From Brevibacterium ihuae (GTDB taxonomy: Bacteria > Actinomycetota > Actinomycetes > Actinomycetales > Brevibacteriaceae), in the NCBI RefSeq assembly GCF_900184225.1, contig NZ_FXWZ01000003.1, positions 1,367,684 to 1,431,683 on the forward strand: a stretch of 64,000 nucleotides of DNA, given 5' to 3'. Shown here in pieces: positions 57,036-64,000 of the stretch; within the stretch, counting starts at the first letter, position 1, and each line of letters opens with the position of its first letter. The translations under genes and the position numbers were made by a program. A model generated the notes under the pieces. That model had not been told where the DNA came from. It saw nothing but the letters and a program-made list of their open reading frames with translations, and ran no database searches.

Positions 57036-58115
57036 GTGCCCAGACGATCCCAGCCGCTCAGCGCGGACGCACTGCCCCCGCTCCCGGCTCAGCCCGGAGT
57101 CTCGTACATCATGCCGGTGCTCAACGAGGCCGAGCACATCTCCGCGGCGATCACGACGATCCTCGATCAGGAGTACACGGGCGACAAGGAGATCGTCGTC
57201 GCCCTAGGCCCGTCCACCGATGAGACGACGTCGATCGTCACCACGCTCGCCGGCACGGACCCCCGCATCCGGGTCGTCCACAACCCGGCCGGTGACACGC
57301 CCGCGAGCCTCAACCTCGCCGTCGGGGCCACCGCGCATCCCGTCGTCGTCCGCGTCGATGCCCACTCGGAGCTCACCGGCGACTACACCGACACCGCGAT
57401 CGAGGTGCTCCGCGACACCGGAGCGGCGAACTGCGGCGGCCTCATGCTCGCCCGCGGCCGCACCCCGTTCCAGAAGGCCGTCGCGCGCGCCTACATGTCC
57501 CGGATCGGGCTCGGCGGCCCGGCGTACCACACCGGTGACCAGCCGCAGGAGTCCGAATCCGCCTACCTCGGTGTGTTCCGCCGGGAGGTGTTCGATCACC
57601 TCGGCGGCTTCGATCCCTCGCTGCGCCGCGGGCAGGACTGGGAGCTCAACCTCCGCATCCGCGAGGCCGGCGGGCTCGTGTGGTTCGACCCGCGCCTCGA
57701 GGTCACGTACTGGCCACGGACCACGTGGAAGAAGATCGCCCAGCAGTTCCACGCCACGGGGATCTGGCGGGCGGAGCTCATCCGCCGCCACGGCACCAAG
57801 AACTCGTGGCGCTACTTCGCGCCGCCCCTCCTGGTGCTCGGCGTGGCCGCCTCGGTCGTCGAGGCCCTGCTCCAGCTCTCCGGCTCGACACGGACCTGGC
57901 CGCGGTTCCTCCGCCGCTTCACCTCGCTCGTCCACGTGCCGAGCCTCGCCTACGTCGCAGGCATCGTCACCGCGGCCGGCCGGGCCGAGGACTGCGGCAG
58001 GCGGGAGCGGGCGTGGTTCGCGCTCGTTCTGCCCACGATGCATCTGAGCTGGGGCGCGGGGTTCCTGCGCGGACTGCTCGCCGGGGCGGGATCCGCAGCC
58101 GACCGCAGCCGCTGA
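57036..58115 (+). CDS. Glycosyltransferase family 2, membrane-associated
   Basis: A 359-residue GT2 enzyme. The N-terminal GT-A domain has VSYIMPVLNEAEHISAAI, a VRVDAHSEL segment in place of the DXD, and the acceptor-site RRGQDWELNLRIREAGG (ED/QDW-like motif). Two or three C-terminal hydrophobic segments (after residue 265) would anchor it to the membrane. It resembles succinoglycan ExoA-type enzymes. Placed between a glycan exporter and galE, it probably builds the exported glycan. GTG start at 57036. Confidence 0.86.
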   Translation: MPRRSQPLSADALPPLPAQPGVSYIMPVLNEAEHISAAITTILDQEYTGDKEIVVALGPSTDETTSIVTTLAGTDPRIRVVHNPAGDTPASLNLAVGATAHPVVVRVDAHSELTGDYTDTAIEVLRDTGAANCGGLMLARGRTPFQKAVARAYMSRIGLGGPAYHTGDQPQESESAYLGVFRREVFDHLGGFDPSLRRGQDWELNLRIREAGGLVWFDPRLEVTYWPRTTWKKIAQQFHATGIWRAELIRRHGTKNSWRYFAPPLLVLGVAASVVEALLQLSGSTRTWPRFLRRFTSLVHVPSLAYVAGIVTAAGRAEDCGRRERAWFALVLPTMHLSWGAGFLRGLLAGAGSAADRSR

Positions 58116-58233
58116 GGGTCACGGGCGCGGTGTCCGACCCGGCGACTATCCTCGAAGGCAGGACCTGCGGCACCACCTGGGCGCGGCCCCCACGACCGCG
58201 CACCACCTCCACGGATGAAAGGCGCACGCGCAC

Positions 58234-59196
58234 ATGAGCACTCTGGTCACCGGCGGAGCCGGGTACATCGGCTCCCATGTCGTCCGCCTCCTCGAGGAGC
58301 GCGGCGAACAGGTGGTCGTCGTCGACGACCTCTCCAATGGGATTCCCGCGCGGGTGCCGAACGCCGTCCTCGTCGAGCTCGACCTGTCCGCCCCGGACGC
58401 CGAATCCCGGCTGCGCGCGGTCATGGAGGAGCACGACGTCACCTCGGTCATCCACTTCGCGGCGAAGAAGCAGGTGGGCGAATCCGTCGAGCGCCCGCTC
58501 TGGTACTACCGCAACAACGTCGACGGGCTGGCGAACCTCCTCGGCGCGATGGAAGCGACGGGAGTGGACACCATGGTGTTCTCGTCCTCCGCGGCGGTCT
58601 ACGGCATGCCCGACAGCGGCCTGCTCAGCGAGAAGACCGAGTGCCGCCCCATCAATCCCTACGGCCAGACGAAGCTCGTGGGGGAGTGGATGATCGACAA
58701 CGCCGCGCGCCACGGGCTCAAGGCCATCAAGCTCCGGTACTTCAACGTCGCCGGAGCGGGCTGGCCGGACCTCGCCGACACGGCGGTGATGAACCTCGTG
58801 CCGATCATCCTCGACCGGGTGGCCGCCGGGAAGGCGCCGATCGTGTTCGGCGACGACTACCCCACTCCGGACGGCACCTGCGTCCGCGACTACGTCCACG
58901 TCGCCGATCTCGCCGACGCCCACATCGCCGCCCTCGACCACCTCGGGGCCGGGGAGATCGCGGAGTCCGTGTTCAACGTCGGCACCGGGCGGGGCGCCTC
59001 GGTCCTCGAGGTCATCGATGCGATGTCGCGCGCCCTCGGCCGTCACCTCACCCCGGAGATCGCCGCTCGCCGTGCGGGCGACCCGCCGCAGCTCGTCGCC
59101 GACGTCAGCGCCATCAACGAGGTGCTCGGTTGGCGGGCGAGCTACGGGCTCGCCGACATCGCCGACTCCGCAGTGCCGGAGGGGATGCGCCCGTGA
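58234..59196 (+). CDS. galE: UDP-glucose 4-epimerase
   Basis: A 320-residue extended SDR that interconverts UDP-glucose and UDP-galactose. Motifs are TLVTGGAGYIGSHVV (NAD), FAAKKQVGESVERPL, SSSAAVYGMP (Ser) and YGQTKLVGEWM (Tyr-Lys pair), with RYFNVAGA after them. The ATG at 58234 is the standard start. The stop overlaps the GTG of the next gene. In this neighbourhood it would supply galactosyl donors for cell-surface polymer. Confidence 0.93.
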   Translation: MSTLVTGGAGYIGSHVVRLLEERGEQVVVVDDLSNGIPARVPNAVLVELDLSAPDAESRLRAVMEEHDVTSVIHFAAKKQVGESVERPLWYYRNNVDGLANLLGAMEATGVDTMVFSSSAAVYGMPDSGLLSEKTECRPINPYGQTKLVGEWMIDNAARHGLKAIKLRYFNVAGAGWPDLADTAVMNLVPIILDRVAAGKAPIVFGDDYPTPDGTCVRDYVHVADLADAHIAALDHLGAGEIAESVFNVGTGRGASVLEVIDAMSRALGRHLTPEIAARRAGDPPQLVADVSAINEVLGWRASYGLADIADSAVPEGMRP

Positions 59197-60164
59197 GCGC
59201 CCAGCGGAAGAGCGGCCGTCGGCGCCATCGGGACCACCCTGCCGACCCTGCTGGGCGGCAGCCGGCGGGAAGCGTCCCGGCGGATCCGCAGTCGACCGAT
59301 GAGGCGGCCGGCGCTCGCCGGTTCCCCGCCCCGCTCATCGCCGGGGCGCTCGCGCTCCTCGCCGTCATCGCGCTCGTCGTCGTCAGCGTGGTCCGCCAGC
59401 CGGAGCCGCTCACCGTCGATGCGCTCGAGAGCCCGGTCGTCGGAGCTCTCGGCGCCGGCGAGGGGATCTATCCCGCGAACTCCGCCGAGGCGATCACGGA
59501 GAACGTCAAGTTCGGCTACCTGCCCGCGGTCGATATCGCCGCCCTGTCCGACGGCACGATCGTCGTCGCCGATCCGGAGACCGGTCACGAGGAGCTCGGC
59601 CTCGATCGCCCGCTCGCCGAGGTCGACGCCGCGACCTTCGCCGACGCGCGGGTCCGCCCCGCACCGCTCACCGCATTCGACGACGCCGGGAACGGCGGCG
59701 GGGCCGAGTCTGCGGAGACCACCCGTGAGGGCACGCCGATCACCTGGGAGGACGCGCTCGAGGAGTTCGGTGACGAGACGGTGCTCATGCCCGAGATCGT
59801 CGTCGCCGACCACGTTCCCGCTGTCCTCGACCCCGTGCAGGAGGCAGGCCGGACGGACGGGGTGATCGTGCGGTCCTCCGACCTCGGCGTCCTCGAGGCC
59901 GCCGTCGGCCGCGATGCCACCGCTCTCTACTCGGGCGACCCGTCCGGGACCTCGCCCGAGGAGCTGCTCGCCGCCGGAATCACCATGGCCGCGCTGCCCG
60001 CGGACGATCCTGCGCTCGACGACTGGCTCGGCTCCGATGTTCGCGTCTGGGTGACCGGCGTGGAATCCGAGGACGCCCTCGCGGACCTCGCGGAGCGCGG
60101 CGCCTTCGGAGCGCTGGCCGCGAACCCGTTCGCTATCCAGCCCTCGAACGTGCGGACCGACTGA
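59193..60164 (+). CDS. Membrane-anchored GDPD-fold protein with degenerate active site
   Basis: A 323-residue protein with one N-terminal membrane helix (LIAGALALLAVIALVVVSVV, about 47-66) and an outward-facing domain that follows the glycerophosphodiester phosphodiesterase order. The expected HRG is replaced by an LGA/GEG-type sequence before IYPANSAEAI. The ExD metal site reads AVDI (Glu lost, Asp kept), and the second catalytic site HD reads VADP (His lost). The C-terminal ending DVRVWVTGVESEDALADLAERGAFGALAANPF matches the GDPD barrel. Probably a non-catalytic binding or scaffold protein. GTG start overlaps the galE stop. Confidence 0.7.
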   Translation: MSAQRKSGRRRHRDHPADPAGRQPAGSVPADPQSTDEAAGARRFPAPLIAGALALLAVIALVVVSVVRQPEPLTVDALESPVVGALGAGEGIYPANSAEAITENVKFGYLPAVDIAALSDGTIVVADPETGHEELGLDRPLAEVDAATFADARVRPAPLTAFDDAGNGGGAESAETTREGTPITWEDALEEFGDETVLMPEIVVADHVPAVLDPVQEAGRTDGVIVRSSDLGVLEAAVGRDATALYSGDPSGTSPEELLAAGITMAALPADDPALDDWLGSDVRVWVTGVESEDALADLAERGAFGALAANPFAIQPSNVRTD

Positions 60165-60240
60165 CCACCCGAACCCCGACCGGCGGGGATGCCGCAGCCG
60201 CTCGCTGCGGCCACCCGTCGCACACCCACAGGAGGACACC

Positions 60241-60705
60241 ATGAACCAGCCCATCGGGAACCCCGTGAACATCGGAGGCCTCGACGCCTCACAGCTCGGC
60301 CCCCAGCCCACCCACCTGCCGAACGACCACCCCGACGTCGAGGCGAAGAGCCGGATGGATGCCGGCGAGGAGCCGATCGACGTCGCCCACGACCTGCCCG
60401 CGAGCTCGCTCGCGTGGGCACTGCTCGCCGACGAGGCGTTCAGCGAGGGGCGGAAGGTCGATTCCTACGCCTATGCCCGGGTGGGCTACCACCGCGGCCT
60501 CGACGCGCTGCGGCAGGCCGGCTGGCGCGGGGCGGGACCGATCCCGTACGCGCACGAGGTCAACCGCGGATTCCTCCGCGCGCTCTACGCGCTCGGCCGG
60601 GCCGCGGCGTCCATCGGCGAGGCGGACGAGGCCGCGCGGGTGGAGAAGTTCCTCCGCGAATCCGATCCCGAGGCGATCGACCGCATCGCCGCCGAACCGA
60701 TCTGA
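60241..60705 (+). CDS. DUF3151 family protein
   Basis: A 154-residue actinobacterial protein of unknown function. It is helical, with the conserved SLAWALLADEAFSEGRKVDSYAYARVGYHRGLDALR segment (about 56-91), and is TPR-like in appearance. The family is regularly encoded near fba and purA, as here. ATG at 60241 with AGGAGG directly upstream. Confidence 0.9.
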   Translation: MNQPIGNPVNIGGLDASQLGPQPTHLPNDHPDVEAKSRMDAGEEPIDVAHDLPASSLAWALLADEAFSEGRKVDSYAYARVGYHRGLDALRQAGWRGAGPIPYAHEVNRGFLRALYALGRAAASIGEADEAARVEKFLRESDPEAIDRIAAEPI

Positions 60706-60893
60706 TTCGGAGCTGAATCCAGGCGGCTGCCCGCTGTGGGTGTACCTGTGCGCCCGCGGCCTCCGCGCGGTCCTCCCGCGCGACCGCGCGGGCACGGCGG
60801 CGGGCGACGGCAGGAGCGGCCCGGACCGCCGGTAGACTGTCGTGGTCAGGCCTGCGTGCAGGCTGCCCGCAACTTCCAAGGTGATGAGAGCTC

Positions 60894-62180
60894 ATGCCAG
60901 CAATCGTGGTCGTCGGCGCCCAGTGGGGCGATGAAGGCAAAGGCAAGACCACCGACATCCTCGGCACCCGCGTCGACTATGTGGTCAAGCCCAACGGCGG
61001 CAACAACGCCGGGCACACGGTCGTCGTCGCCGGGGAGAAGTACGAGCTCAAGCTTTTGCCGGCGGGCATCCTCTCGCCGTCGGTGACGCCGGTCATCGGC
61101 AACGGCGTCGTCGTCAACCTCGAGGCGCTGTTCGAGGAGATCGAGATGCTCGAATCCCGCGGCGCGGACACCTCGAAGCTGCGGATCTCCGCCAACGCCC
61201 ACCTCGTCGCCCCGTACCACCAGGTGCTCGACAAGGTCTCCGAGAGGTTCCTCGGCAAGCGCGCGATCGGCACCACCGGCCGCGGCATCGGCCCCACGTA
61301 CTCGGACAAGGCCGGCCGACTGGGCATCCGGGTGCAGGACATCTTCGACGAGTCGATCCTCCGGCAGAAGGTCGAGGGAGCGCTGCGGCAGAAGAACGAG
61401 CTCCTCCTCAAGGTCTACAACCGCCGCGCGGTCGAGGTCGACGAGATCGTCGAGTACTTCCTCGAGTACGTCGACCGGCTGCGGCCGATGGTGACCGACA
61501 CCTCCCTGCTGCTCAACAAGGCGCTCGACGCCGGCGAGGTCGTCGTCATGGAGGGCGGACAGGCCACCATGCTCGACGTCGACCACGGCACCTACCCCTT
61601 CGTCACCTCGTCGAACCCGACAGCCGGCGGCGCGGTCGTCGGCTCGGGCATCGGCCCCACCCGGATCTCCCGGGTCGTCGGGATCGTCAAGGCCTACACC
61701 ACGCGCGTGGGCTCCGGACCGTTCCCCACCGAGCTGTTCGACGACATGGGCGTCCACCTGCAGAAGACCGGCGGCGAGTTCGGCGTCAACACCGGGCGCG
61801 CCCGGCGCTGCGGCTGGTACGACGCGGTCATCGCCCGCTACGCCAGCCGGGTCAACGGCTTCACCGACTACGTGCTCACCAAGCTCGACGTCCTCACCGG
61901 CATCGAGCAGATCCCGGTGTGCGTGGCCTATGACGTCGACGGCGTGCGCCACGACGAGATGCCGGTGAGCCAGAGCGACTTCCACCACGCGAAGCCGATC
62001 CTCGAGCACTTCGACGGCTGGACCGAGGACATCACCGGTGCCCGGACCTTCGAGGACCTGCCGGTCAACGCGCAGAAGTACGTCCTCGCGCTCGAGGAGA
62101 TGTCCGGCTGCCGGATGTCGGTCATCGGCGTCGGACCGGACCGCGAGCAGTCGATCGTCCGCCACGACCTCCTCGACTGA
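60894..62180 (+). CDS. purA: Adenylosuccinate synthetase
   Basis: Links IMP and aspartate with GTP in the first step from IMP to AMP. The 428-residue protein has the GTP-binding [16 protein letters not shown] (catalytic Asp13), GNNAGHTVV, the IMP site [14 protein letters not shown] and the C-terminal [12 protein letters not shown] at 60894. Followed by a large palindrome and repeats that probably end its transcript. Confidence 0.97.
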   Translation: MPAIVVVGAQWGDEGKGKTTDILGTRVDYVVKPNGGNNAGHTVVVAGEKYELKLLPAGILSPSVTPVIGNGVVVNLEALFEEIEMLESRGADTSKLRISANAHLVAPYHQVLDKVSERFLGKRAIGTTGRGIGPTYSDKAGRLGIRVQDIFDESILRQKVEGALRQKNELLLKVYNRRAVEVDEIVEYFLEYVDRLRPMVTDTSLLLNKALDAGEVVVMEGGQATMLDVDHGTYPFVTSSNPTAGGAVVGSGIGPTRISRVVGIVKAYTTRVGSGPFPTELFDDMGVHLQKTGGEFGVNTGRARRCGWYDAVIARYASRVNGFTDYVLTKLDVLTGIEQIPVCVAYDVDGVRHDEMPVSQSDFHHAKPILEHFDGWTEDITGARTFEDLPVNAQKYVLALEEMSGCRMSVIGVGPDREQSIVRHDLLD

Positions 62181-62218
62181 GAGCCGGTTCACCCCCTCCC
62201 ACCCTCCTGGACGCCCCA

Positions 62219-62282
62219 CCGTCGAGTGGTCATGTTCGGTCGAATACTCGCGAGTATTCGACCGAACATGACCACTCGACGG
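62219..62282. repeat. Perfect 64-bp palindrome after purA
   Basis: Bases 62219-62250 are the exact reverse complement of 62251-62282, with no spacer. The centre is CTCGCGAG. The outer part (GTCGAG-N2-GTCA-N5-G-N-TCGA over 23 bp) follows the same pattern as the 23-bp units near 43.4 kb. It can form a 32-bp arm, as terminator in RNA or cruciform in DNA. It starts 38 nt after the purA stop. Confidence 0.95.
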
Positions 62283-62340
62283 CTTCGTCTCCCCGGTTCG
62301 ACGGCTTCGTCTCCCCGGTTCGACGGCTTCGTCTCCCCGG
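62281..62340. repeat. Tandem 22-bp repeat, 2.7 copies
   Basis: A 22-bp unit (GGCTTCGTCTCCCC plus GGTTCGAC) occurs at 62281-62302, 62303-62324 and partly at 62325-62340, without spacers. Each junction contains GACG-GCTT-CGTC, a small hairpin. It sits between the palindrome and the promoter region of the last gene. Confidence 0.92.
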
Positions 62341-62479
62341 CGCCGCTCGGTGGCCCTTTCATGCGGAGTTCGGACATTTGCGGAGATACCCGCCGGTACA
62401 TATGATGTAGGCCACATTTGAATGATGACCATCGACAGTCGGGCACCCCGTCACGTCGGCCCGGTGGGAGGAGGCGAGC

Positions 62480-64000
62480 ATGGCAGAGGTGCGGACCGCC
62501 TGCAGCACCACGGCCGCCCACCGCCTCATCGGACGCGACGCACTCGTCGCCGAGGCGCGGGCCGCGCTCGCCGACGACTCGCTCGCCGGGGTCTTCGTCA
62601 CCGGGGCCGAGGGGGCGGGCAAGTCGAGTCTCATCGAAGCCGTGCTCGACCCGGAGTACCAGGTCGAGATCGATCCGACCGCAGTCGACGGCGATGATGA
62701 GCCGCCCGGTGCACCCGCCGTCGAGATCGTCCGGGTGGCCGGCAGCTCGATGCAGTCCGATCGTCCCTACGGGGTCCTCCGCCTCCTGCTCGCCGGCGCC
62801 TGCGAGATGGCGCTCGCGGGTGATGCCGCAGCCGTCATCGTCGCCCTGCGTGACCGGCTGCGCGCTCCCGGCGGTGCGCGCCGACTCCGCCCGGTCGTCG
62901 CGGTCGACAATGCTCACCTCGTCGATGCGCACTCGCTCTCCGCGCTCACCCAGCTCGTGATCCACGGGCACATCCGTCTCGTCATCGCTTCCGAGACCGC
63001 CGCCCCGCCGATCGATCTCGTCACCCGTCTGTGCGCCGCCGGCCGGCTCCACCGCATCGCCGTCACGGGGCTCACCCCCGACCAGACCAGGGAGCTGCTC
63101 GAACAGCGGCTCGGCGGTGCGGTGGCGTGCGGCTCCGTCGAAGAGGTCCACGAGTGCACGGAAGGCAACCCCCGGCTCGTCCTCGCTGCGCTCCACGGGC
63201 ACCGTGCCCGGCGGTCGATCGCCATCGACCACGGAGTGTTCACCTTCACCGACCGCACCGACCTCTCGACCCTCGGCCGCGATCACGTCGAGCAGCGGCT
63301 CGCCCGCGTCGCTCCGGACCTCCACCGCGTCCTGCGGATCGTCTGCCTCGCTCATGCCGTCCCCACCTCGCTCCTCGAGCGCCTCGTCCCGTGCAGCGAC
63401 ATCGATGCCCTCGTCGAATCCGGGCTGCTCACCGCCGACCAGTCCTTCGACCCGGTGCTCACCGCGCGGGACCGGGTGATGAGCCGTGTCGTGTCAGCGG
63501 TCGATCCCCCGGCGCAGTGCCGGGTGCTGTGGGAGGAGTGCTCGGAACGTCTTCCCTGGGGCGAGCTCGCGGGGGAGACTCTGCTCGGTTTCGCCGAATG
63601 GGCCGTGCGGGTGGGCGGCGAGGTCGATCCCTCGGTGCTCGCCCGGGCCGCCGCGGTGGCCGGCGACCTGGGACGCTGGACCACCGTGCTCGATCTCGCA
63701 GCGAATCCTCCGCCGAACGGTCTCGTCCACCCCGGACTGCTCATCGAGCACGCGCGTGCCCGGGTCGAGCTCGGCGATCGCGCGACGGCGCGCGAGCTCA
63801 CCGCCCAGGCCGAGGCGATCCTCCTCGCGACTGCCGACGGGGACCACGCGGACCGCGCCGACGGGGACCACGCGGATGCCGTCGATCCGATACCGGACGA
63901 TCGCGCCGCAGGGCACCCCGCAGCCGGGTCGCCGGACGACGTCCTCGGCCTGCTGCCTCGGCTGCGTGCCGTCGAGCTCGGTGCCCGCGAGGTCACCGAG
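62480..64000 (+). CDS. AAA/LuxR-type ATP-binding protein, C-terminus off window
   Basis: The first 507 residues of a large P-loop protein that runs past the window end. Walker A is FVTGAEGAGKSS (about 35-46) and Walker B is PVVAVDNAHLVD. A helical region that looks like the winged-helix and TPR-like arms of STAND/LAL (large LuxR) regulators follows. A short repeat DGDHADRA-DGDHADAV occurs near residue 455. The LuxR HTH expected at the C-terminus is not in view. GGGAGGAGG at 62466-62474 fixes the ATG at 62480. The 60 bp upstream are AT-rich and probably contain its promoter. Confidence 0.8.
   Translation, partial: MAEVRTACSTTAAHRLIGRDALVAEARAALADDSLAGVFVTGAEGAGKSSLIEAVLDPEYQVEIDPTAVDGDDEPPGAPAVEIVRVAGSSMQSDRPYGVLRLLLAGACEMALAGDAAAVIVALRDRLRAPGGARRLRPVVAVDNAHLVDAHSLSALTQLVIHGHIRLVIASETAAPPIDLVTRLCAAGRLHRIAVTGLTPDQTRELLEQRLGGAVACGSVEEVHECTEGNPRLVLAALHGHRARRSIAIDHGVFTFTDRTDLSTLGRDHVEQRLARVAPDLHRVLRIVCLAHAVPTSLLERLVPCSDIDALVESGLLTADQSFDPVLTARDRVMSRVVSAVDPPAQCRVLWEECSERLPWGELAGETLLGFAEWAVRVGGEVDPSVLARAAAVAGDLGRWTTVLDLAANPPPNGLVHPGLLIEHARARVELGDRATARELTAQAEAILLATADGDHADRADGDHADAVDPIPDDRAAGHPAAGSPDDVLGLLPRLRAVELGAREVTE

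Noticed and set aside
62281-62340. CRISPR-like array
   Set aside because: The 22-bp units are directly tandem with no spacers and there are no cas genes.

Overview
The window is high-GC (roughly 70% G+C by eye) bacterial chromosome. Its gene content points to an actinobacterium of the order Micrococcales, possibly near Brevibacterium. The indicators are DUF5926, DUF6458 and DUF3151 proteins, an LppM-type lipoprotein, a Septum_form protein, a clpB gene behind an HspR-type HAIR operator, and the pyrE / TrmH / class II aldolase / DUF3151 / purA order. The genus is inference. No rRNA, tRNA or CRISPR array was found.

Layout. 1-12 kb holds repair and housekeeping genes (Nei-type glycosylase, two GNATs, an AAA ATPase, a Fic AMPylase, OsmC, SRPBCC, DUF5926, a GT2, pheA, DUF6458, an M20 peptidase, an SDR). 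12-18 kb holds a metB-cbs transsulfuration pair, an enoyl-CoA hydratase and a YeiH-type exporter with a divergent LysR regulator. 18-30 kb holds clpB, a Septum_form protein, exonuclease III, an SDR, a candidate small RNA, pyrE, an ABC transporter pair, a TrmH methyltransferase and an LppM-like lipoprotein. 30-33 kb holds a two-subunit acyl-CoA dehydrogenase and an FMN-binding protein.

33-43.3 kb is the accessory region. An ABC ATPase gene is cut inside its Walker A codons by an element of about 8.3 kb (about 34,873-43,189). The element encodes a large serine integrase beside its left end, a relaxase-helicase that has lost its N-terminus, and a two-gene cargo module of unknown function next to its right end. 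Joining the two ATPase fragments gives an open frame of 313 codons. Joining the two element ends gives an attP-like dyad centred on the shared TT, so both original attachment sites can be read. Inside the element an IS3-family copy sits between integrase and relaxase, and an IS110-family copy sits inside the IS3. The second cargo protein has an RN-x5-H motif like that of HEPN ribonucleases and is the best candidate for an undescribed defence or toxin function.

43.5-64 kb returns to core genome: an Atg22-like MFS transporter, a BCCT transporter, fba, a YihY-family protein and a YbdK-type ligase. A decaying locus follows, with an ABC ATPase carrying a nonsense codon, an FtsX-type permease and a NarL-type regulator missing its phospho-acceptor half. 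After that come a ferredoxin-reductase-like flavoprotein, a TagGH-like polysaccharide export pair, a GT2, galE, a membrane-anchored GDPD-fold protein without catalytic histidines, DUF3151, purA and the start of an AAA/LuxR-type ATPase.

The intergenic DNA is also informative. It contains a perfect 64-bp palindrome after purA, an array of four 23-mers in two opposed pairs beside the MFS gene, and a 51-bp repeat present at the 3' ends of both pheA and metB.
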